From assembly GCA_014529385.2 (NCBI GenBank), contig CM043959.1, positions 8,521,526 through 8,585,525 on the forward strand: a DNA stretch of 64,000 nt. The letters are read 5' to 3'. Within the stretch, counting starts at the first letter, position 1. Each line of letters starts with the position of its first letter. This document shows, piece by piece, positions 57,951 to 64,000 of the stretch. Origin of the DNA: Adiantum capillus-veneris. Taxonomy: Eukaryota; Streptophyta; Polypodiopsida; Polypodiales; Pteridaceae. The translations under genes were made by a program, and so were the position numbers. The notes beneath the pieces are model-generated. The model saw only the letters and a program-made list of their open reading frames with translations. It ran no database searches and was not told the origin of the DNA.

Positions 57951-58849
57951 TTGTGGATGTACTGTGCGAGAAAAGATAGGAGAATACCTGAATTCCAAGG
58001 AGCTCGTAGCAGGTTGCGATAATTAACCGTATAATTACGCCTTTGATTGGAAAAATCGCCGAATTCGAAAGCGAACGTCAATCCAAAACGAAGAGTAGCT
58101 TGAAAATAATGAGCAAGTCTGCAGCCGATGATGCTCTTGAAAGCATCGATTAAGTTGGAGTTGCCAACGAGCGGGTTTGCATTTTATGCACTATGCCAGA
58201 GGAACTTGAAATTTTCTGACAAATGGTGCAGCTGATGAGAAGCTTGAGAACACGAATCAAAGTACCTTCACCACCGAGTTGGCTTGCATCGTATGCAAGA
58301 AGCCAAAACCGAGAAATGTACAACCAATCTTTGGCTTTTCGAAACTGGAGAATCCGAGTTTCAGCAGATGCGGACTGTAAAATATGCAGTAATCCACAAC
58401 CTTTGTGTGTTGTGTGTGCCCACCGATTCGGAGAAGAATGCCGTATATCAACGGAATCGGAAGCGCGCAGGGTACGGCCCTTGTTCAAAACCCACGAGGG
58501 TCTGCCGAGTGTGAACGGCCAACCCTTAAGGGTTTCTGTAAAAAAAAAAATATTTTGAGAAGCTCTGTTGCAGACGACGGCCGACTGCGCAGGGCTTCTT
58601 GGAGAGCTACCTCGCGATGGCGAGGTCCGCTGAGGCCGGGCAAGAAACGAATTTTGCTGCTCTTCCCCTTGCGCTCCCACTGAGCCCAACGCCAGACAAT
58701 TTGGTGTAGGTTGTCAGACGCCTTCGTCCCCGACTAGGGATTCCTGCACACGCGCGAGCTTCGGCCTCTTCTTCCTCCTCCCTTTTTTGGTTGTGCATGC
58801 AACATGCAGCAAAAGCAAAAATGTGCCCTAGTTCTAAAGATAGCCTGAA
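57951..58849 (-). other. 5' leader of compact Ty3
   Basis: About 0.9 kb lies between the primer site and the gag start, with no convincing conserved frame. It includes an A9-10 run (complement) near 58540. Confidence 0.5.
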
Positions 58850-58861
58850 GCTCTGATACCA
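58850..58861 (-). other. Primer-binding site, initiator-Met tRNA type
   Basis: The plus strand GCTCTGATACCA is the complement of TGGTATCAGAGC, one base inside the 5' LTR. Confidence 0.9.
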
Positions 58862-58862
58862 A

Positions 58863-59003
58863 TCTAAAACCAAAGGACTGCCAGGTTCCGGTCCATCCGC
58901 CCAACCTCCCTTTAATAGGCTCCTAGCCACTTTCGGACCCCTTCCCACTGGCAGCCGGCCCTTAGCCAAGTCCGTGATCCCTTGGTTGGCCCTTGGCCTG
59001 ACA
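58863..59003 (-). repeat. 5' LTR of compact Ty3 element (141 bp)
   Basis: Partner of 52999-53139, followed by T and the TGGTATCAGAGC primer site in minus sense. Confidence 0.9.
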
Positions 59004-59607
59004 TAGAGTACATGCATTAAGTTATTCCACGTACAAGAACGCAACAAGTCAAGCATTGACAACAGGAATAGCGACAATCAAAGGATGCAACAAGAACCCA
59101 ATCCCAACATTGGGAGTAGTAAACTTGAACGTAATAGTACATGGATGTTCATGTTCTTGTCATTTTGTATGCTTACTAGATGAACACATAAATGAGACGA
59201 TGATTCTTGGAATTCCCTGGATACAAACATACAAAGTAGTATCAAATTGGGATACAAATCAACTAAAGCTATCAATTAAAGACGGGCAACTCATTGTTCC
59301 AATTGCACCAAGCAAAGAGGAAAGAAAAGGAATTAATCAGCATACCAAACCACGAAGTAGTCAATCTTCTCCATCCCCTCGACAAGCAAATGCTATAAGT
59401 AGCATGCAAGTAGTCAGGCAAATTTGGGTACCAAAAGCACAGCTTAAGAATAAGCCGATTCAAATTTGGATGCTTAAAAATTCGCCGACAAAACAAAAGA
59501 AGGTTCGAAGGGTGAAAACACAGAGACAAGCATCTCCGAGCAAGGAACCTAACATGAAATTGATTTGGAAGAAAAAGGAGCACTTATCTTCTCCACAAAC
59601 CTTATAA
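59004..59607 (+). pseudogene. Ty3 protease, second half and linker
   Basis: After the duplicated TAGAG, plus-strand codons continue the interrupted protease. 59056-59607 reads TTGIATIKGCNKNPIPTLG, then LDEHINETMILGIPWIQTYK, the ILGxxWL-type motif at the end of retropepsins. A Lys/Gln/Ser-rich linker follows to 59607. RT is not found downstream. Stops around 59030-59055 suggest decay as well as interruption. Confidence 0.65.
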
Positions 59608-59908
59608 CCAATCAAGCAATGGCGATTTAAGTCTCAAAAGACTCCACCACACCATACAATACCAAGCAGACCAAGCTATCAATGGCAACAAAAATCTTGA
59701 CAACAAACAAAAGTGCTACCAACAACTCAAGCAATCAGTGTACTAAAGCATCCTGATGGTACAATCAAACAGAGAGCACACAAGATACAAGATTTTCTCT
59801 TTGGAAGACATCAGCATCAAACCTCAACATCAAAAACCCTTGAGTCAATTACTCAAGACCCAGCTCTTGCACATCATAGTGGTTTGAATTGCATTGTTCT
59901 TCAAAGTA
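59608..59908. other. Element-internal DNA, no recognised domain
   Basis: A frame at 59713-59994 carries no known motif. It probably is the degraded continuation of the split element. Confidence 0.35.
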
Positions 59909-60076
59909 TGATAGAGCCAACCACGGCTATGCATAGACACAATTGTTCAACCCATGCACATAGTCCTCCTGGAGTACGCCATCTAGGAGGGTGATAGAGC
60001 CAACCATGACTATGCATAGACACGATTGTTCAACCCATGCACATAGTCGTCTCGGAGTATGCCATCTAGGAGGGGT
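59909..60076. repeat. 83-bp tandem duplication ending in purine tracts
   Basis: Units begin TGATAGAGCCAACCA at 59909 and 59992 and each ends CCATCTAGGAGGG. The copies differ at several positions. Confidence 0.85.
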
Positions 60077-61070
60077 GGAAGGGCACTAAGTACTAAGTAA
60101 TTAAGGGCAATGCTTGAAGAGGGAGGAAAAAAGTTCGATGTTAACGTGTGATTTTTTCTACAAAATAACCTAATAATGTCCTTATAATTCATCATCAAGG
60201 GAAATTCACTGATAATATCTTCCCGATGAGTGTAAATAGTATATATATTATCAAAAAATCATTAAAAAATAGTCCTTTTTTGGATATTTTTAATCTTTTT
60301 ATTGATAATGAGACTTAAAAATAGAAAAATCCAACAAAAAACAATAAAGCTGTGTTTTTCAATGATTTTTTTAATTATTGGATATTCACTTTACTTTTTT
60401 AGAGCATTTTGCTATTTTCTTTGATTTTTTCAAATAAACACGTCAAAAAATAGTAAATAAATAGCAAGGAAGCTCAGATGGAAAAAAAAAAGACACGATG
60501 GTGATAAAAAAGACACGGCGGACAAACAAAAAAATTTCAACGAAATCAAAAGATGGAAGCGGGAAGCCTAAATTAGGCGGCCAAGTCTAGTTTTGCAAAA
60601 TTCTTGCAGAATGAGCTACAGGAATCCAATCAGGGAAATTTTTGAGTCTAACATAGATTTCACGGCCTAGTAGGACTAACGGAGGAATCTGGGGAAAATT
60701 TGTTCGGGAAGTCAGAGTATAGATATCCAAGGTAGGCTAAAACCACCTCAATTTCACTTGCAGCCTTTGCAGAGAGAGATTTCGACCTCTTTCGCGCATC
60801 TTTTTTGGAGTCCACAGTTGCCCGTTTTAAGAGTTGTCTCACACAAGACATGAGGGGTAAGTTCTTTACTCGTCATGATCCATTTTGTACGACCGGTAGC
60901 TAGTATAAACCCCTAGAAAAAACCCTAGAAATGGAGCAGTGCACAAAGACCTACAACCAAAAACTGACCATAGCGGCCTGTCAGCTCGACCAAATCAGAT
61001 GGGATTTGAACTGTAGCGTGCCCTAACATAATAGAACCTTTCTATATCATCACTTGACCATTTGGCAGGG
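60076..61070 (+). repeat. Candidate LTR
   Basis: TGGAAGGGCACTAAG follows directly on AGGAGGGG, a polypurine-tract-like junction. The stretch is AT-rich with TATATATTA near 60240. At 61071 TTGGCAGGGATCGAGGGA faintly resembles a GGCGCC-type primer site. No second copy is present in the window, so this is only a candidate. Confidence 0.35.
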
Positions 61071-61229
61071 ATCGAGGGAGTCCCGAGTAGAAAAGCTAGG
61101 TTTTTGGCAAATGCCAGAATTCTTATCTGACTCCACAGATAGCTTGCCTACGAGGTTCATAATACAATGTATATGATTGGTTTAGTGAAATCAATTAAGC
61201 AAAGCCCTCGAAAAGCAAAAAACAGCTCA

Positions 61230-62180
61230 AAGGATACAAAGCATCAAATTCCACATACGAGGTCAAACTGACTCTAAATGAGTTTGAATTGGATAAGCTG
61301 CTTCACGACTATGTTGCGGACAAGTCCGAAGCCTCAAAGTTGACTGACCAACCCAATAGGCAGTGTAGTCACAAAAATCGATGATTTCAGAGTCGACAAA
61401 GCACAAAGTGATGTCGGCATGACCAAACTTGACCAAATTCAATTTAGGACTTGTTGTAGGTGTATAGAATGTATCTAGGTTAAAATTTGTAAGCTTTGCA
61501 AAAAATTTGTCACTGTTCTAAATAATCGCAAATATTTACTTTTACACTATTTTTGCTTGGAAATTGTCACATCACCTCACCTATCGTGTGTACACCTATT
61601 ACATGCCAAAAATCAAGTATGAGCCAAAACGAGCACCTATAACTTGGAAAATTACCAAAAAACGCAAAGAAGTCTTTGCAAGCAATTTTTGGGTTATGGA
61701 CAACATTTCTTGATCTAAATCACCTCATATCTCATATGCAGGGTCTATAAAATGCATAGAACCAAATTGTACCAAAAGATATTGATTTTGGTAGAAAAGT
61801 TAATAATCGCAATTATTTACTTTCTAGCCAAAATTGGGGAGTTCTGATATTTTTCCATCATACATCCAAAGTACATGATGTGTTAAGCCCACTAGCCAAA
61901 TTTGAACCAATTTGGAGCTCAAAATCTAAAAAATCCTTTATATCTACTGTTTCAGAGACCTAAAACCAAAATCTGGTACCATTTTCACCCTATGCATCCA
62001 AATGATCCCATATGTCATTCAGAGTATGCATTTGGTATATACTTCAATCCTATGAAGCCAAGTTGAAAAAAAATGCTCAATTGTAAATAATCACAATTAT
62101 TTACTTTGGTTGCAAAAATTTGTTTTGACTTTTATAGTTTTGTTCCTTGCATGTTTTTATACATCTATGCTTGTTAAAAA
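61230..62180. repeat. Second set of ~284-bp repeats with the same palindrome
   Basis: TAAATAATCGCAAATATTTAC-like inverted repeats lie at 61518-61539, 61799-61820 and 62083-62104, spacing 281 and 284 bp. They correspond in arm sequence and period to the array at 39.75-42.36 kb. The last lies about 250 bp upstream of the gag-like frame. Confidence 0.75.
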
Positions 62181-62349
62181 ATTGATTTGAGCAAATTGGA
62201 CAAAAATTGTCAGCATTTCAGACTAAAGGACATTTCAGAGAAAATTCTGACAAATCTGCTAACTTTGATAATCTATTCACTGAACAAGAGCCATGCAAGC
62301 AGCAGAGAGGGCCAAGAGAAAGCTCAACCAGAAGGAAAAGTTATAGGAA

Positions 62350-63971
62350 ATGTCCGCATATCAATTGGATCCTGAGTCAGTCAAAACCGCCAAGGTAGCT
62401 TATCTCTCAAAAGAGCAGCTAGAAGAGCATCAGACCACAGTCTTTACCTATACATTGAAGAGTAAGGAGGGACATCAGGTTGAGTTGCAACTCCTACGTA
62501 AGGAAGTGTATGATGTTTTCGCGAAGCCTGAGACCAAAGAAGCCAACCGCATGCTAGGACTCAGAGACTTTTATGAATAGGACCCTTGCGGTGTGGATTT
62601 TCGGAAAAATTACGAGTTTTTATCCACTATTAAAGAGGATGGAACGGCACAAATTTCTGACATGCAGGGAAATAAGGTCAAAGTGGGACAGGAAAACAAC
62701 AGGAACTTTTACCAAAGAGACCGCCGCAGCCACCTTTGCAAATTTTATTCACAAGCAAGTCGGAGAACCAACCCGGTTATACCACCAACACTTCCACTTC
62801 TTGGCAAAAAGGCCACCAAGGTACACCAGCCACTTTCACACAAGTTCTCAAGTCAACAACCAAGCAACAAGTGGACCACGCCCAATACATCTTGACCACT
62901 CTAAAGGACACAAAGAAAGAAGGGAAGATCACTTACTTGGGTGCGCCAAAAGTCTTGACAAGGATTGCGTACCATGCCATGGCATGGCTGACAACCTACC
63001 GCCTGCTGCCCCCGACCAAAACACATGTATATTGGCAGCACAACCATATCCTAGAGCTACAAGGTCAGTAAAGACATCTTATAGATCAGATGTAGAATCA
63101 GCTGAAAGCTCTCCGGAAAGGCACATTAGTGAGAGATCACATAATGAGGAGAAGAGAGCGGGAAGAGAAGAGATGAAGAGAAAATATGTGGCCACCCACA
63201 AGAAGAGCCAGTGCAAAAGCAAGATCTTTTTGAAAGAGAAAAAAATGCCTACCAGCGCAGTTGGCAAGCACAAGGAAAGGACCTCGAAAAATGGGTGCCT
63301 AGTGGACTTAAAGGCCCAAGGACAAAGCATCATACAAGAAAAGAGGTTGAAGATCCGACAGAGTCTTTGGAAAAAGTGTACCAAGAAGCTGAAGCCCTCA
63401 AGTTGAAGGAAGCTCAAGAAGAGGCAAGGAAAGTAAAAGAGGCGGAGGAATGGAGACAAGCCAAGGAAAGGGCAAGGGAAGAATCACACAACCAAGGTCA
63501 AGGGTCTCCCCGACCCACTCCACCGTCTATACTGTACAACAAGAAAATCCTATGCCCAGTCCACCACTATCACCTGTAGGTAAAGACACCACTAAAGAAG
63601 CTGAGCCTGAGAAAGAAACAGAATCTGAGTCAAAAGAAGCAGAGCCACAACAAGAGAAATCCGTCGGAGCTACGCAAAAGCTTGAACAACAAAAGGCAGA
63701 TGAATCTGCACAAGAGGCTACTGCTACACAAGAGAAGCAACAAGAGAAAGAACCCGAGCCAGAAAAGGAGGTGAGTCCGGCACCGAAAGAGACCACAAAG
63801 TCTGAGCAAACACCCTCTACTTCCACATAGCATGAAATGACGGAGGCATCCACAAAGCCTCAGGAAGACAAAGAAGAAGAAGAACAACCCTCTACCTCCA
63901 CCCAAGAAGAACCAGCAGCCACGACACAGCCGAGAGAAAGCCAAGAGGCTGCAACAGGCACATCAACTTAG
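62350..63971 (+). pseudogene. Gag-like or ORF1-like charged protein, frame-broken
   Basis: 62350-62895 is one frame with a single TAG at 62578 (MSAYQLDPESVKTAKVAYLS..., FRKNYEFLSTIKEDG). 62736-63071 continues in another frame with DHAQYILTTLKDTKKEGKIT and LTRIAYHAMAWLTTY. 63211-63560 has a strongly charged helical stretch (AEALKLKEAQEEARKVKEAE). 63450-63971 encodes a Glu/Lys/Gln/Thr-rich tail with a TAG at 63828. No zinc knuckle is seen. Its position after a leader with 284-bp repeats suggests gag or an extra ORF of an Athila/Tat-group element. It may run past the window end. Confidence 0.5.
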
Positions 63972-64000
63972 CTAGCAAGACAGGAGGACTAGTAGTCTAA

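Larger units (their letters stand above)
52999..59003 (-). mobile_element. Compact chromodomain Ty3 retrotransposon, near full length
   Basis: The 141-bp LTRs (52999-53139 and 58863-59003) differ at roughly a dozen positions by eye. TAGAG flanks both ends, a perfect 5-bp duplication. On the minus strand the primer site TGGTATCAGAGC follows the 5' LTR (58850-58861) and a CCAAGGGGGGAG purine tract precedes the 3' LTR. The interior has gag with a CCHC knuckle, protease, RT, RNase H, integrase and a C-terminal chromodomain-like tail. Stops and an altered RT active site show decay. The host is an older Ty3 protease gene. Confidence 0.95.

Overview
This window reads as repeat-dominated nuclear DNA of a land plant. 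It holds several families of LTR retrotransposon, CACTA and hAT transposon remains, long GA/CT microsatellites, and satellite-like arrays. I see no intact host gene. The element types (chromodomain Ty3, Ty3 with a second RNase H, Ty1/copia with an initiator-Met tRNA primer site, LARD/TRIM-like non-autonomous elements) are plant-typical. The loose, GA-rich, retroelement-packed texture would fit a large genome such as a fern or other non-flowering plant, but that assignment is inference only.

Layout. 1-2.4 kb: a broken, divergent protein-kinase-like gene on the minus strand. 2.4-4.5 kb: AT-rich DNA with degenerate tandem repeats. 4.48-9.81 kb: a minus-strand Ty3 element with 0.65-kb LTRs, its gag and primer site deleted and pol interrupted by stops. 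9.97-10.4 kb: a CT microsatellite and a GC-rich hairpin repeat. 10.6-13.9 kb: a decayed CACTA (En/Spm) transposon. 13.9-16.5 kb: the 3' end of a chromovirus in plus orientation (integrase, chromodomain, LTR), abutting part of another LTR. 17.0-17.5 kb: a minisatellite. 18.6-20.6 kb: a hAT transposase pseudogene. 21.5-24.4 kb: a second copy of the GC-rich hairpin, a 184-bp triplicated repeat, and a very regular 172-bp array of palindromic units bracketed by AACCT-type repeats. 25-32.7 kb: the 5' part of a chromovirus in minus orientation (integrase start, RNase H, RT, protease, gag, LTR), whose gag is interrupted by a 2.25-kb TRIM-like element. 33.5-34.1 kb: another LTR end with a GGCGCC-type primer site. 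34.5-39.7 kb: a full-length but inactivated copia element with a perfect 5-bp duplication. 39.7-44.4 kb: degenerate ~284-bp repeats with a recurring palindrome, then a Ty3 integrase remnant. 44.4-52.9 kb: a LARD-like element with 2.8-kb LTRs and an unfamiliar acidic ORF. 53.0-59.0 kb: a compact chromodomain Ty3 element with 141-bp LTRs, inserted into an older protease gene. 59.0-64 kb: the rest of that protease, a candidate LTR, a second set of ~284-bp palindromic repeats and a charged gag-like ORF.

The 'genes' here form a stratified record of insertions rather than pathways. Three insertions can be dated relative to their hosts by target-site duplications: the copia element (GAGTT), the compact Ty3 element (TAGAG) and the TRIM-like element inside chromovirus gag (CCATC). 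I find no convincing new cellular system. The strongest unexplained signals are the 172-bp palindromic array, the two ~284-bp arrays sharing one palindrome, the repeat-bearing protein of the LARD-like element, and the oppositely oriented, complementary chromovirus halves.
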